Positions 1-11,886 of a stretch of 64,000 nucleotides of DNA are shown here, piece by piece. Below the pieces are notes generated by a model that searched no databases, was not told where the DNA came from, and worked only from the letters and a program-made list of their open reading frames with translations. Positions within the stretch are counted from its first letter, which is position 1, and every line of letters begins with the position of its first letter. The stretch is from Lepas anatifera (lineage: Eukaryota > Arthropoda > Thecostraca > Lepadidae). The translations under genes were made by a program, and so were the position numbers. The stretch covers positions 107,501-171,500 of the forward strand of contig JAOTON010000467.1 in assembly GCA_034440635.1 (NCBI GenBank), in the 5' to 3' direction.

Positions 1-1213
1 TGTAGACAGCTGCGATTGAAAACTTTCCAATCTGTTACGGCTCCATCCTCATCCAAGCTAAAGTCATGGAAACCATGATGGCTGTATCCTGACTCTCAGC
101 TCTACCCTGATCGCCTTTTGCCCATGGTAACTAATCTATAGGTACCTTACCTACCTACTTATCATTCGCGTGGGTTTCTTTTGTGCAGTGAAGTGATCAT
201 AGTGAAATCTTAGTATAAATCCCTTTCAAAATCCCTCTTTACATACCTGTATGGCAAGGAATGCTGACATTGCAACAAAGCTTGATGCTCTGGAAATGAT
301 TGAACTCTGTAGCCTACTAATTTAATATACTTCTCAATCTTTGACCTACACCCACTTCCTACGCCTAATCCTAAATCCTAATTCAACCTATACCTACTAC
401 GTACCCCACCTTCTTACACCTAAACCTACAGCTTATTCTAACCTAATCTAGATCTTCTTCTCCAATCCGCAAAGTATGGCACCAGGCCAGACAAGATGCG
501 TCCATCATATTGGCAGGTTCTTTGGACCTTCTCACACTTCAGCAGTGACGAGACATTGATTATTGCGGGCAAGTATATTCTGTAGAATAACTTTTGATTA
601 TTGCGGGCAAGTATATTCTGTAGAATAACTTGAGTTCAAGTAATCTGAAAGCAAGCAGAAGATGGTAGAAGAAAGGTGACAAGGAAAGGGATTAACCTGT
701 AACCCACATGCAATGCAACCAATAGTGGACAGCAACATGGTCATGCGAGCCGGACTCGGCACCACATGAGGAAGTCGGACCAGTCAAAAGCACAAGTATC
801 ATCCTCACATTACCCCGCCGACCAACAAAATTGTGCAATGCTAGCGACACGGCAGAATGGGTAAATCCCAGAACGTAACGAAAAATACCAGATCATCTCC
901 CACACGAACAAAAGTAAGAATTATCTTCCTAGATTGTAGGATGTTAAAGAGAAATGTAAAGATATTGCGGACACGCTGCTATCCTTGAGAAAGTGGCTGA
1001 TGCAGAAATGACGTCGTTATAGGAGAACTAACATCCGGTTTCTGTGTATGACCCTTCCCAGACCGTGATCGAGCCAGCAGAAACTCACGTGGGTCGTCGG
1101 CTGCACGCTCATTGATGGAAGGGCCCGTTCGTTCGTGTCGCAGATCACGACAGTGAGACATGCGGCCGGTGGCTACTCCTAACGCGTCATCATCCTGATG
1201 ACTAGTTGTCAGC
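1..1213. other. Intergenic stretch, no gene recognised
   Basis: No open frame here has recognisable protein motifs. The only local structure I see is an exact tandem duplication of a 38-bp unit at 556-593 and 594-631, built around the sequence TTGCGGGCAAGTATATTC. Confidence 0.6.
556..631. repeat. Two-copy 38-bp tandem duplication
   Basis: The unit beginning TTGATTATTGCGGGC occurs twice head to tail with no differences seen. This suggests a recent slippage or repair duplication rather than an old satellite. Confidence 0.9.
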
Positions 1214-1221
1214 ATTTCACC

Positions 1222-1857
1222 CTGGGTTGGCAGGTTTTTTCCATTTGGTGGTTTTTGCCGGTATTTACCGGGTTAAAAACTGGCTGGAATAAACTAGTTT
1301 TTGCGACTTCTCGCCGTGTTTGTTAAAAACAAAAAAATTGTGATTATTAGTTATGGTACAAAAAAATAATATATTTTACATCCTTATGCCTGAATAAAGG
1401 TCTTCAATCGAGGTTTAACACTTCTACTCCTTTTTGTAAGGTGCAGTAGCGCTGTTTCCCTTCATAAGAGTTATCGATCGCTTGGCTGTCTTTCTTGGCT
1501 TTTTGCTGGTAAGTCCCAGCAAGAAGGAAGAAATATGATTTAAATATATCTTGAAATCCTATAGTTCAGGTCAAAGAATTTAAGCTTCTTTTGATTTTTT
1601 CACTCCCATTATTCTTCAGTAGTTGAATGCACTAATTCCACAATATGTATAATACTTTTATCTATAATATATCTATATATAATATATTTATATATAATAT
1701 ATTTACTTAAATCTATCTATCGTTCGTCTGATCTATCGTTGGCAGTTTAAAGGTTTCTTTTACTTTGTGCCACTTTTTATTGGTAAATACCGGTATTTAC
1801 CAGTTTATGCCACTGACTGGCACGAGCCTAGTTTTTACCGGTATTTTGCCAACCCTG
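1222..1857. mobile_element. hAT-like non-autonomous element (MITE), 636 bp
   Basis: The two ends are inverted: left CTGGGTTGGCAG, right (reverse complement) CAGGGTTGGCAA. Both are flanked by the same 8 bp, ATTTCACC, at 1214-1221 and 1858-1865. An 8-bp target duplication with CAGGGTTGGCA-type termini is characteristic of hAT elements. The interior is AT-rich and non-coding, with related 'GGTATTTACCGG' motifs near both ends. The left terminus carries T instead of A at position 2, so this copy may no longer be mobilisable. Family assignment is by termini and duplication length only. Confidence 0.8.
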
Positions 1858-1984
1858 ATTTCACCCGTATCTGCAGCCACAGGAGGAATAGAATCGCCGA
1901 GCTGTGAGAGTGATGACTGAGGAGGGATCTCGATTCTTGCAGACTTCAGAAGAAAGGTTGGGCCTCCCCACAACATCTGGCGAA

Positions 1985-3070
1985 CTGGTCATTTTTCACA
2001 CGGTCTTATGAAACAATTTGGTCCTACCGGCATGTCCACAACAACGTTTCCCCCTCGTTTTTGTTACTGAATACAAAGACGCGGCTCAATCCACCATGCC
2101 CTTCTCTGCGTAACATCAGCGAATCACCAGCACATATGCGCGTGTTGGGGGTGATACCTCGCCGTATCGTGCTGTTTATTGTACTGCGCACGCGATGCCG
2201 CGTTCTTGGCTTCAACCAGCCCCGCTCCTTCTTCCTGGGCGTGTCTGGTGTCCTCTACATGATCCTCAGGATTGATGAATGCTTCCTTACCTCGAACAGT
2301 GACGTCCCTGGTCGTCGAATCTTAACACCGTTCATGAATTCGTTAGTAGTTCTCCCAGTGGAGGAACTTGGTGCAGCATTGAATGCGAAGCCTTCTTTTC
2401 TCAGTATACTTTGGCCACTCAGTCTTGCGTAACTTCCTGTCCGCCAGCGGATATCTGAGAAACTGATTCGCTGAAGTGGTGCAGCGTGCCGCCAGGCCGC
2501 TTCCGTCCGGGTAAAATGGACACGATCGGCGCTTCTCGATGCCCAGTTTGGAGCAAAGCCCCTGATCACATCCCCATTTATGTTTTTTGCCTGATCAGAT
2601 ATTAGAATCTCAGGTACGCGGTGCCTGCACACCCAACCAGTCAGAAAAGACTGGACGACCGTATCGGCTCTTTGGTCCTTCAGGGGGTTTAATTCTACAA
2701 ATTTGGTGAACATATCAACCACTCCCAGAACATGTCTGAAGCCATTAGCGCCCCACGGTAATGTCGCGACATCCATTGCAACTGCCTCGCGCGGTGCCAG
2801 GTCACCAAGGCTGTAAGGTTGAAGCTGCAAGTGCACACCCGGCTGATATGAACGGCTGTTTGCGCAGCAGATGAAGCAATCTTCGCAGACCAATTTCACA
2901 GTGGTCTGGATCTCGACCCAAAAAAAAAACCTGATCTCTTACTGCACGCAGCGTTTTCTGAACACCGAAGTGTCCTATCATGTGTGTGTTGAGTGCTGCT
3001 TGCCGTTACATACCTGACGGGACAACACGAGTTCCTTTGTAGGGCAGTCCATCCTTTACCGACATACCAT
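1985..3070 (-). pseudogene. Gypsy/Ty3-type integrase remnant (LTR retrotransposon pol)
   Basis: Read on the minus strand, this segment shows the end of a Gypsy pol gene. An HHCC zinc domain comes first: H-x3-H in 'HMIGHFGVQKTLRAV' near 2990-2940, then C-x2-C in 'CEDCFICC' near 2890-2860. The rve core follows, with the first Asp in 'AMDVATLPW' (near 2780) and the second in 'ISDQAKN' (near 2590), then a downstream 'FYPDGSGLAARC' segment in another frame. A third catalytic Glu is expected within GLAER; here it reads Ala. Frames change at a 9-T run in the zinc domain and again after the second Asp, and there are in-frame stops. C-terminal tail similarity continues faintly to about 1990. No LTRs, protease or RT were found nearby, so this is a fragment of a dead element. 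Confidence 0.75.
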
Positions 3071-4075
3071 GCTAATGGCGAAAGCGGCCGCGGTCGATGT
3101 GGCCTTTCGCCACCAGTTGCGATGACGCTGGGGTTACCACTGGACAGTGTCCCAAAACCTGGGGTGCTGGGTGCAGAACGACACCCAGTCAAGCAGAATA
3201 TTCCACTCACTTTTATATATTTTTTGCTGAATTTTCCTCTCACTTCCAACAATACTTACTACTATTTAATTTTACTAACAATACTTACTACAAAGGCCGG
3301 TTCCATTGCCTCCTCTACCAACGTCCACTGGAAAAAGAGAGCAGCAGAATCGACTAAAAGATCGCCAGATTAACTCGGCAATTATGCGCTTCTTTGGCTT
3401 TTCTGCAAGAAAATCTGGCAATTTATATTTTTCTAGCCAATTATACCTGTCATCCTTATATCCACCGATTTCAGTGGGACAACTGAATCGAAACTCTGGC
3501 GCAGGCAAGACGCTCAGTGCCCCCTGCCCCACCGGAAAAAGTTCCAATGGGTGAACACCGCCACTAAATTCCACCACTCACAAAATTGGTGAGTGGAAAA
3601 TCAGACACCCTAGCCTTGTGCTGCCAAAAAAATGAGCTGACCGCTTTGAAAGGTACATTTCTGGAAAGCAGTTTATCTGTGCACATGGCTTCTAGGCTTA
3701 CATCCTTGAAAAGTTTTTTTTGTATTTCTGGTACCGAGAATAGTGAAAAACCATTTTTGGTCATCTTGTTGTTAAAAGCAATTATCTTGAAATTTGTATG
3801 CTAAGCATTATGTTTTTTTACATTGTATAGTAGAAAATTGAACATTTATTTCAAAGAAAATAATTTTTATCCATATCAGCCCTTCATTGCTGCGTCCACG
3901 CCCTGTGACACCCAAATCCACTCACGACACCCTACGACACCCTAGCACAGTGTTATCAGGGGCCGCGAAAACCGACATAATTGAATATATCGGGAACTAA
4001 GAGACGGAGCCTCATGAAACAAAAACTGATGTGTACTTTAACACTCACCATACCTATTGACACCAAATTTGACAC
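3071..4075. other. AT-rich stretch without recognisable gene
   Basis: Short open frames on both strands show no motif I recognise. Phrases such as 'CCACTCAC' and 'GACACCCTAG' recur at 3210, 3575-3610, 3930-3950 and again near 14630-14690, so parts are probably old dispersed repeat. The left part may belong to the Gypsy remnant's missing upstream pol. Confidence 0.5.
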
Positions 4076-4079
4076 TTAA

Positions 4080-4500
4080 CCCGCGCCCCGGTGGGCCTCC
4101 GACCCAACTTCGCCTTGGTGGGAGGTGTTTGAAAATCCCCTCTTCGAACTCGGCTCGGCTATGCGAGATAGCGAAAAAGCGCGAAGGCTGGTTGAGAGCT
4201 CATACAAATTCATAATGAAACTATATCGGTCACTTTTTGGTTCAGGTCAATATTGAGGTCATGATAGGTCAAAGAAGGTGGCATGCTAGGGTAGTGTTTT
4301 TGGGCTCTAGCGTCTGACAGAGTTGAGCTAGAATAATTTGTTAGACACTATGCCCTTCCTATCGTCACGGCGAATCGAATGATGTATAATATTACTATCC
4401 TAGGTCATGACACAAAAATGACCTGACCTGAGTTCAGGTCAAGGTCACTTTCCAAACCAACATAATCAATATGCATATCGATCGACTCGCAAAAGTAATC
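4080..4500 (+). mobile_element. AGGTCA-rich TTAA element, 3'-truncated copy
   Basis: It starts right after TTAA (4076-4079) with CCCGCGCCCCGGTGG, the same terminus as the complete copy at 41134-42332. It continues with the family's 'CACTT..AGGTCA' body. Half-sites at 4244, 4256 and 4266 have spacings of 6 and then 4 bp, identical to the other copies. The right end is missing; homology fades near 4500, next to the Transib-like remnant. Non-coding. Confidence 0.7.
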
Positions 4501-4540
4501 CAAACTTAATGGCCGATGATGGATGATTTTTCGTTTGCCT

Positions 4541-5430
4541 TCACGGATAAGCTAAGACAATAGCCAATGTGAGCTCAAAAAGTACAATCCACGCATGGAG
4601 TGTTGAGAGGCCAAACTGATAAGCCACTTTGTTTGCCACCTTCTGAGGAACTTGTTCTAAGTCATTCATCTCAGTCGGCTTAGCTCCACAGATGTGACAT
4701 CTTTGAGATGACGCTGTCCCAGTCAGTGCATTCGCAACTTTCCCATCTACCATTGTCAACTGCATACTGTAGGATACCAGAACAGTGGTCCCAGCGAGGT
4801 CGACTGCACAGGGCTGGAGCTTCTCTATCTGGGTTGAAAAGTTCTTCATTTCTTGTCGGGAGACTGCGGGGGTTTCCTTGACACATTGAACGTGCATTAG
4901 ACGGCAATACCGAGTTGACGACGGCTTTTCGTTGATCCACACGCATTTGTAGTTAATTACCAACAGTAGAGGGACTAAGGATGAGCAAAATATGCTCCTA
5001 TATCTATAGCAGCACCGTCCTGCGCCGCTTGCTTATATATACTTTGTCCAGTGGCGCCATCAAATCCCCATTTGAGGTACAGTTTTCTAGATACAGCCTC
5101 ACTGCGGATCGGCTGTTGTTCTGATGGATGTACCTCGCTGAGGCTGGCTGACGTCAGCTCCGACCTTTGTGGGGTCAACCTCAGCCTCTATCAGTCTCCT
5201 TGTCGTATTGTCTAATATGACTTGCAGTGGCACATCGGCAGAGCTGTCGGTTACACTGATGTGTTCCACAGGGAAACATCTCTGCCGGGTGTTCACAACT
5301 TTATAATGGGGTGGGTACACCTCTTTCGCACTTACTTTATTTGTCATATTCCTCGCGATGTTATAACTTTTTTGACATGTCTGCCGATACGGTGACAGCC
5401 AGGGCTTCATCTGGGGTTAGAGCACAAGCC
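4541..5430 (-). pseudogene. Transib/RAG1-like DNA transposase remnant
   Basis: Minus-strand reading gives, in order, an N-proximal part ('SYNIARNMTNKVSAKEVYPP', 5410-5340), then 'LKWGFDGATGQSIYKQ' (near 5080-5030), 'VWINEKPSSTRYCRL' (near 4950-4905), 'LTMVDGKVANALTG' (near 4760-4720) and a 'CHICGA' zinc-type motif (near 4700). This order resembles the RAG1/Transib core: first catalytic Asp in a D-G context, a PxSxxxC(R/K)P stretch, then a Cys-x2-Cys segment. The middle part is in a different frame from the two flanking parts, so at least two frameshifts exist. The region of the last catalytic Glu was not identified. I infer the family from remembered motif order, not from an alignment. No flanking terminal repeats were established. 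Confidence 0.55.
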
Positions 5431-6464
5431 TTCTGTACCCTGGCACTGTCACGCATTCCACGGCGAAGCTTGGAGGGCCGAGTTGGAGTAGCGACGCTTT
5501 TGTGGGACGGGCGCGCGCTGGCCGGGTGTCGGGCGCGCGCGCAGGCGCGCGCTCCTGCGTCGGGAACGGCGGCGGCGTTTGCGCGTCTCGCGCGGCAGCC
5601 GCGCCACCGTGTAGCTGGCGGCGGGCTGCCCTTGCCGCCTTCCCCATGCCCTCACACTCATATTTGTTTGGGGATTACAGTGTGGCGAACGCAGGCGTAC
5701 GAGATGGGGCGGGGCATGCGCACATACAGAACAAGCAAGCACTCAACATGAGCCGAGACACACTGCATAAGAAGGCAGAGGGATATAATTTTGATCCAGC
5801 GTGCATGCAAGTCTCCTGCCTCCCCGCCCAATCTCTTCCCTCGACTAATCCACATAAAAGCGGCACCAGGGACTGTCTTAATCCCCTTTTTTGTTGTTTG
5901 ACTCCTAACATTATCCAACCTTACGGCTTTGACCTCCTGATGCTCCCAGACCCTTACAAATGACACAATTTGCGTTCAAAACTGCACGTGTTATATCCCA
6001 GTAGACTTGATAAGTTCGCGATAAACAAAAACTTATGACCTCGATAACTTGTTCCCTTTCTTTGGCCTTTGATTAAATATTTCCACGGCCGGTGGCTCTC
6101 TACAGACAATGTATCGCTTGTAATAATCGGGGCGCGCCCCCTCTCCTGACCCCACCCGTTTTCCTATGGCCAGCGACACCATTCGGATCCATCAGGCGTG
6201 GGGGTGTCAAAGGTGCATTCTACCTCTGGACCTTCGCACCTAACCGCCCGGAAATCTAACGACGATCCTGATGGAACGTCGCCGCGGCCGGCGGTGCCAC
6301 GCGGGCGCCGCCGAGCATAGGGGTCAGAGGAGCGCAGGTCGCCCCTGGACCCCTCCCGGGAATAAGGTCATTTCGGCGACCTCATCGGCCCGTCGACGCG
6401 AGAGGAAGACCTAGGACGCGTCCGTCTCTGGCCAACCTAACGCCCCCGAACCTGGAGCATAAAC
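5431..6464. other. GC-rich then mixed stretch, no gene assigned
   Basis: 5450-5650 is strongly GC-rich and CpG-rich (many GCGCGC). Overlapping open frames on both strands there reflect lack of stop codons in GC-rich DNA rather than a protein. 5660-6464 shows no motif; 6120-6460 is again GC-rich and leads into the tandem array. Confidence 0.5.
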
Positions 6465-7462
6465 TGTCTCTTCGGCTTCTTCCCTGGCCGAACAGCACCA
6501 AATTGACTGCGGTCTCTCCCTGGACCAGGGTCAGTCAGCCGAACTGACCCCTCGGCTCTCCCTGGCCGAACAGCACCAAATTAACTGAGGTCTCTCCCTG
6601 GACCAGGGCCAGTTCGTTTTTCGAACTGCCCCCCGACTCTCCCTGGCCGACAGCACCAAATTGACTGCGGTCTCTCCCTGGACCAGGGTTAGTTCATCGG
6701 TCAAACTGTCCCCTCGGCTCTCCCTGGCCGACAGTACCAAATTAGCTGCGGTCTCTCCCTGGACCAGGGTCAGTTCGTTTTTCGAATTGTCCCTCGGCTC
6801 TCCCTGGCCGACAGCACCAAATTGACTGCGGTCTCTCCCTGGACCAGGGTTAGTTCATCAGTCGAACTGTCCCCTCGGCTCTCCCTGGCCGACAGTACCA
6901 AATTAGCTGCGGTCTCTCCCTGGACCAGGGTAAGTTCGTTTCTCGAATTGTCCCTCGGCTCTCCCTGGCCGACAGCACCAAATTGACTGCGGCCTCTCCC
7001 TGGACCAGGGTCAGTCAGCCGAACTGACCCCTCGGCTCTCCCTGCCCGAACAGCACCAAATTAACTGCGGTCTCTCCCTGGACCAGGGCCAGTTCGTTTT
7101 TCGAACTGCCCCCCGACTCTCCCTGGCCGACAGCATCAAATTGACTGCGGTCTCTCCTGGACCAGGGTTAGTTCATCAGTCGAACTGTCCCCTCGGCTCT
7201 CCCTGGCCGACAGTACCAAGTTAGCTGCGGTCTCTCCCTGGACCAGGGTCAGTTCGTTTCTCGAATTGTCTCTCGGCTCTCCCTAGCCGACAGCACCAAA
7301 TTGACTGCGGTCTCTCCCTGGACCAGGGCTAGTTCATCAGTCGAACTGTCCCCTTGGCTCTCCCTGGCCGACAGTACCAAATTAACTGCGGTCTCTCCCT
7401 GGACCAGGGCCAGTTCGTTTTTCGAATTGACCCTCGACTCTCCCTGGCCGGCAGTACCAAAT
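6465..7462. repeat. ~81-bp tandem array, about 12 units, with ~161-bp alternating dimers
   Basis: Units contain 'CCGACAGCACCAAATTGACTG' and 'CTCTCCCTGGACCAGGG'. The motif CTGGCCGA recurs near 6488, 6564, 6645, 6726, 6806 and 6887, giving about 81 bp. Two unit types alternate: one with 'GTTAGTTCATC.GTCGAACTGTCCCC', the other with 'GTCAGTTCGTTTNTCGAATTGTCC'. This implies later amplification as a dimer. Each unit carries CCCTGG-A-CCAGGG, a perfect 6-bp inverted repeat with one central base. Small open frames across it ('LVLSARESRG') simply follow the repeat. Confidence 0.9.
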
Positions 7463-8500
7463 TGAACCCGCACCAATGGATGCGCTAAGGCCCCATGGCG
7501 CATCCCACGGTCCTCCTCCAAGGACCGATCAAAGACTGGAACCACTCAGGCCCAGTAACCAACCGGGGGATTTCCCGTCTGTACGGTTCGTCGGCTGGAC
7601 GGCGTAAGTGAATTGTAGCAATACAATCGGAGGCACTACGCAGCCGGTAACTCGAGGCATGGGCTATCAGTGTCATGAGCCTGTCCCTTCCCCCCTTCGA
7701 GGCCCCTGTTTTGTTTCCCGGCCAATGTAGCTCCCTTACTCGGGGTGACACGGTCCCGCCCCGGGCCCATCCTAATCATCCTCCGACAGGATGTCCACCG
7801 GTCCTTATGTTAGAGCATTCTGGTCCACATGCATTCGTCTCAAGCAGTCTTCTTTTATACTTCATGTATTCATCCCCAACCCAATAACGGCCGAATAGTC
7901 GGATCCCTGGAGTTTTGAATGTTTTCCCAACCCTCCGGTGAAAGTAATGTGGCCCTTGGCATTCCTCCCTCTGTCAGAAAACTTTGCCCGGTTCCGATCG
8001 GTCTCAAACTCGAAAAGATCTGATTTATAATAATGATAAATTACTAGAAAAATTCTTATAGTCACTATTAGTATGGCCAAACGGTGTAAAAAGGGGCTTA
8101 CGGAAATTCGTGAGAAGCAACAAGGGTTTTCCAAAGAATGAGCGGCAACAAGGGGGGAAAGTTCAGGGTCTGACACCGGAATCGCCACCTGGTCCCTCTC
8201 GGTAACCGTGCCTCACGAGGGCTGTCGAATAGACGCCGCTGGGTCCGTCATACCCAGCATGAACGGGGCACCCGCCGTGGCTGATGAGGTGCCATCGCTC
8301 ATATACCCTCCTTTAGTCGTCGAGTCCTCTATACATCGTCTCCAGGATTAATGATACGCCATGTTCCCCCTCCCTGCTTTTTAACACCGTTGCTTATATG
8401 GTATGTCTAATAATACTGAATCCAACGCATTGAGCAACGCCGTGCTCTACCTTGGCGGACGCGGCATCACCGGCCTAACATCCAAGGGCAACATAATGCC
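7463..8500. other. Unassigned flank of the tandem array
   Basis: No coding motif. 7463-7860 is GC-rich with 'ATGTAGCTCC', loosely like the leaders of the I-like LINEs at 39.9 and 63.1 kb, but too short to claim. 7860-8500 shows nothing recognisable. Confidence 0.4.
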
Positions 8501-8504
8501 CTAT

Positions 8505-8790
8505 TTAATAACTAATTTGCTTGGCACAAAATTGGAGGTTAACTTTGGGGATATGTTTGCATTGCTTGGGAGAGATTGAGATCAAGCCGCCTACTGCACT
8601 AAATAGCACAAATATATCAAACCATGTACTCTCAATTTTGTATAACTTTGCAAGGCACAATATTGGAGGCTCAATTGGGGGCATATGTTTCCATTGCTGT
8701 AGAGACCAATATTTCTCCCATCCAGAGACCCGACCTACTGTACTAAATAGCACCAATGTATCGAACCATTTATTCTCAATTTTTTTTGTT
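8505..8790. repeat. Diverged two-copy tandem duplication, ~135-bp unit
   Basis: Two successive segments share 'GGCACAAAATTGGAGGTT', 'GGCATATGTTTCCATTGCT', 'CTACTG.ACTAAATAGCAC', 'AAACCATGTACTCTCAATTTT' and similar blocks in the same order. Differences are frequent, so the duplication is old. Both strands are open over ~80 codons because the duplicate lacks stops; no protein is claimed. Confidence 0.75.
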
Positions 8791-8799
8791 GTTGTAATT

Positions 8800-11700
8800 T
8801 ACTAGGCTGCAAAGGGAAGTGACCTGTAATGTTCGCCAGATATATATTCAGCGTCTCCGCATATTTTGCTAAAATTGATAGGCTCGTTGAAACTCAACCT
8901 CCATGACCGGCGGAATTTCGTATTAAGCCGTCTGCGTTTTCAACGTGCATCATTTAACCCGGGGCAAATGGGCCCCCACCCCCAATCCACATTACGGCTC
9001 TACCCACGCATGTGCACGCATTGGACCCACTAAATTGAAGCATCTCGCCTATTGTAGCATATTATAATTGTAGCATATTTCAATTATACTCACCCCTTAG
9101 TTCGGTGACTCAATGAGGTTTAGAAAAATATCGGATGCATCCGTTGATACGTTGGTCTTCCGCTTTCACTTTCGGCGTCCCCCATTAATCCGACTGCGTT
9201 TGCCTTTCCTCTCGCTGCTCTTCCCCTCTCTCGCTCTCTCTCCTTCCGCTGACGGCGGCGCCGCGCCGCGGCGCGCCGGCCGGTCATGAGATAAATGCAG
9301 AAACCGGGCGCCCAGCACAATAATCGCTGAAACGCGAGAGGGAAGGTGCCCCCTTCCGACTGCAAGCCTCAGACAGGAAAAGTTTTCCTTTTCACCAGTA
9401 GTGATATCAGAATGGCAGAAACTATGGATATTTTGCGGTTCCGTATGAGTCCGGGTTCCCCTTATGATATCCCCAATTAGATCCCTATCCCCGATCGTTC
9501 CATACAAATATTGTTTATTCTTTGGGCCAGCGATGGATATAATTTCCACGTGAGACGGGATGGACCCATGCATCATGTGTACGACCGAATTGTATGTCCC
9601 TCCATCAAACAGTAATTTATATCTACCGGGTGAATATAGTTATGATCATCAGCGAGACAAAGTCCCCTTTGAAATCGGGGACGGGGAACCTGTTAGCCCC
9701 CCTTTAAAACATTCTAACGGTGGGTAGACAATCATACCGGGCCCAGCTGGCGGTAAGGATGATAGGAATTGGCAAGATTTACCCACTGGATCGGCCGGGC
9801 GGAGATTACGAACTCCACCCTATTTTTCTGTACCGGTGGGGGGGGTAGAGAGGGGAAATTTTCCAGAACACAGCCCATCAACATATCCCAGCTATGCAGG
9901 GACAGCCGATGGAATTCACCGCGCTCTGGGCAAGGTAACCCTGGGGGCCTCTCCACTAAATGTATTCCCCTCCCGTGAAACCAAGGGTCGCATCCCTGTG
10001 AAAACCAACAAAATAATAATGAACTAATGTCTAAATCCCTCTGTCCGCATAACAAAACTATGTCAGGCGAAAAGCCAAATAATACAGCTTTTTCAATAGT
10101 GGTACCGTGGACGGGGACATGCGAAGAGTTGGGGGCTTCTCAAAACAGGGCGGGTGGGTTTACGCTAAGGACGACATTGTGCTCAATAATATATCAACGT
10201 GGGAAAGTATGGCGATAAATACCAGCAACACTCCACAGACGTTGGATTACCGTCGATCATCCCTTTTGCTCACTGCCCCATCATAACTACGACCGTAGAA
10301 ATTGAAAAGAGAATGTTGGAAATTTATTTGCTATGTTTATCATAATTCGCAGCCGAACACCAGTAGTTTTTGCAGAAGAATCAAGGACGATACCATTTAG
10401 TATAGAAACTAAAGCTCAGATTAATGATCCCGCAACAAATCCCAAATAAAGGTCCTGTTTAGAACACACACTGATAGAGTACAACAGGCGGAACCAAAAT
10501 TTAAATCAGGCACAAAGACATTTTCCGCAGACCAGCTAGACTCTCGAAAAGGTACAATGGACTGAAAATATTATTTGTCAGGGCCTCGTTCTGTGGCGAA
10601 AATCCCCACCGCCCATTCAGAAGCACAGTGCACCGTAAGATGGCAATTCTGACCTTAAATGGCTTTCCCAAAACGAAATCATCTCACTCCTACCTCATAG
10701 GCTCCCCTTAACACTCTGCAACCGAAACCTCCTTGGCTGTATCTCTAAATTGATTACGGCCTAACATAGCCAAATGGCTGCAGCCTAAAAAGGGAAACTA
10801 CCCCCCCAAACTCGACCTTGTATACTCATACGTTATCTTCACCGGGTGTATGCCTATGCAGTACGGCATGAACCGTCAATGGCAATACAACATTGATTTA
10901 CCCCCCCACCCCTTTTGAAGCTATTACACTTTATATTCCACGACCTAGCCTTCCCAATTTCCTGTCCTACCGACCTCTCCGTAGCTTAATATTGTTGAAG
11001 TTCACACTGTATGCAGTTACATTCCGCACCGATCCATGCGCTCTTCCAAAACTGAAAACCCGTGGAGCCAAACAATGATTCACAACACAAACAAAACGTC
11101 CCCGCGGACCCACTCATCCTAAAATAAAATTTAATCTAGTTAACTGACGTGCAGGCACGCTGAGGTTGTCCGAATGAGAAAGAGAGGGGGGGGTGACATC
11201 GGCTCACAGAGCACTTACTGCCTGCAGTGAGATTTTGGCCGAGCCCGTTTGCCTTTTGCCGCACGCGCCGTCTCCGGGATGACCTTCCGCGCTCCAGCCC
11301 GCTCCATACCAGGGAGCCTCTCCAGCACCGTCTCCTTAGACTCGTCCTTCCAGACTGTCCCACCGTCTGCTTAGCCTCCTCCTTCCAGACTGTCTTACCG
11401 TCTCCTTAGCCTCCTCATCCCCGACTGTCTCCTTTCTTTCGTCCTCTCCCGTGGAGGACTCCTCTGCCACGCCCTGCCTCTCACTTTCGGCCCTGGCAAG
11501 TGTCGTTCCTCCCGAGATCATTCATCCCGCCATTCGGAGACTGCGCGCGGCAATGTTTATGGCCTCATTTTGGAGCCTGCGAGACCGAGGGCATTTGCTC
11601 TGGAGCAGAGCCCGGCTGGGGCATAGCCGTAGTAAGCCCCCTTTTTCTTTGGTCGAATTGCTCTGGCCAAAATGAAATATTCGTCGGCAGTTTTATGTTG

Positions 11701-11880
11701 TTAATTTTCACAGTCCGACCCAAATTTTGACGCCCTGTCATCGCATGTTTCGCGGCGGGGGAGGAATGAGGGCCGGACCTGCCTTTTCTGCCTCTCAGCG
11801 TGCCTACATGGGATCGGTGCTAAGCTAAACAGAGACTATACATGCTGGTCAACACGTTATAACCCGGAAATGTCGCTACA
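8800..11880. other. Long stretch without recognised genes
   Basis: Scattered short open frames have no known motif. 9180-9290 is CT-rich followed by a GC-rich inverted segment (GGCGGCGCCGCGCCGCGGCGCGCC). 11230-11520 is CT-rich with an imprecise repetition of 'CTCCTTCCAGACTGTC' and open in several frames. None of this supports a gene call. Confidence 0.45.
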
Positions 11881-11886
11881 CTTTCC

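Noticed and set aside
3950..3965. CACAGTG recombination-signal-like heptamer near the Transib-like remnant
   Set aside because: A 7-bp word is expected by chance. It has no partner on the other side of the remnant, and the AGGTCA element lies in between.
5449..5751. Arg/Ala-rich frames of 76-153 codons
   Set aside because: Low-complexity GC-rich DNA; the translations are compositional and lack any domain.
6465..7462. CRISPR-like regular repeats
   Set aside because: Units are contiguous with no unique spacers, and the region is eukaryotic. It is a minisatellite.
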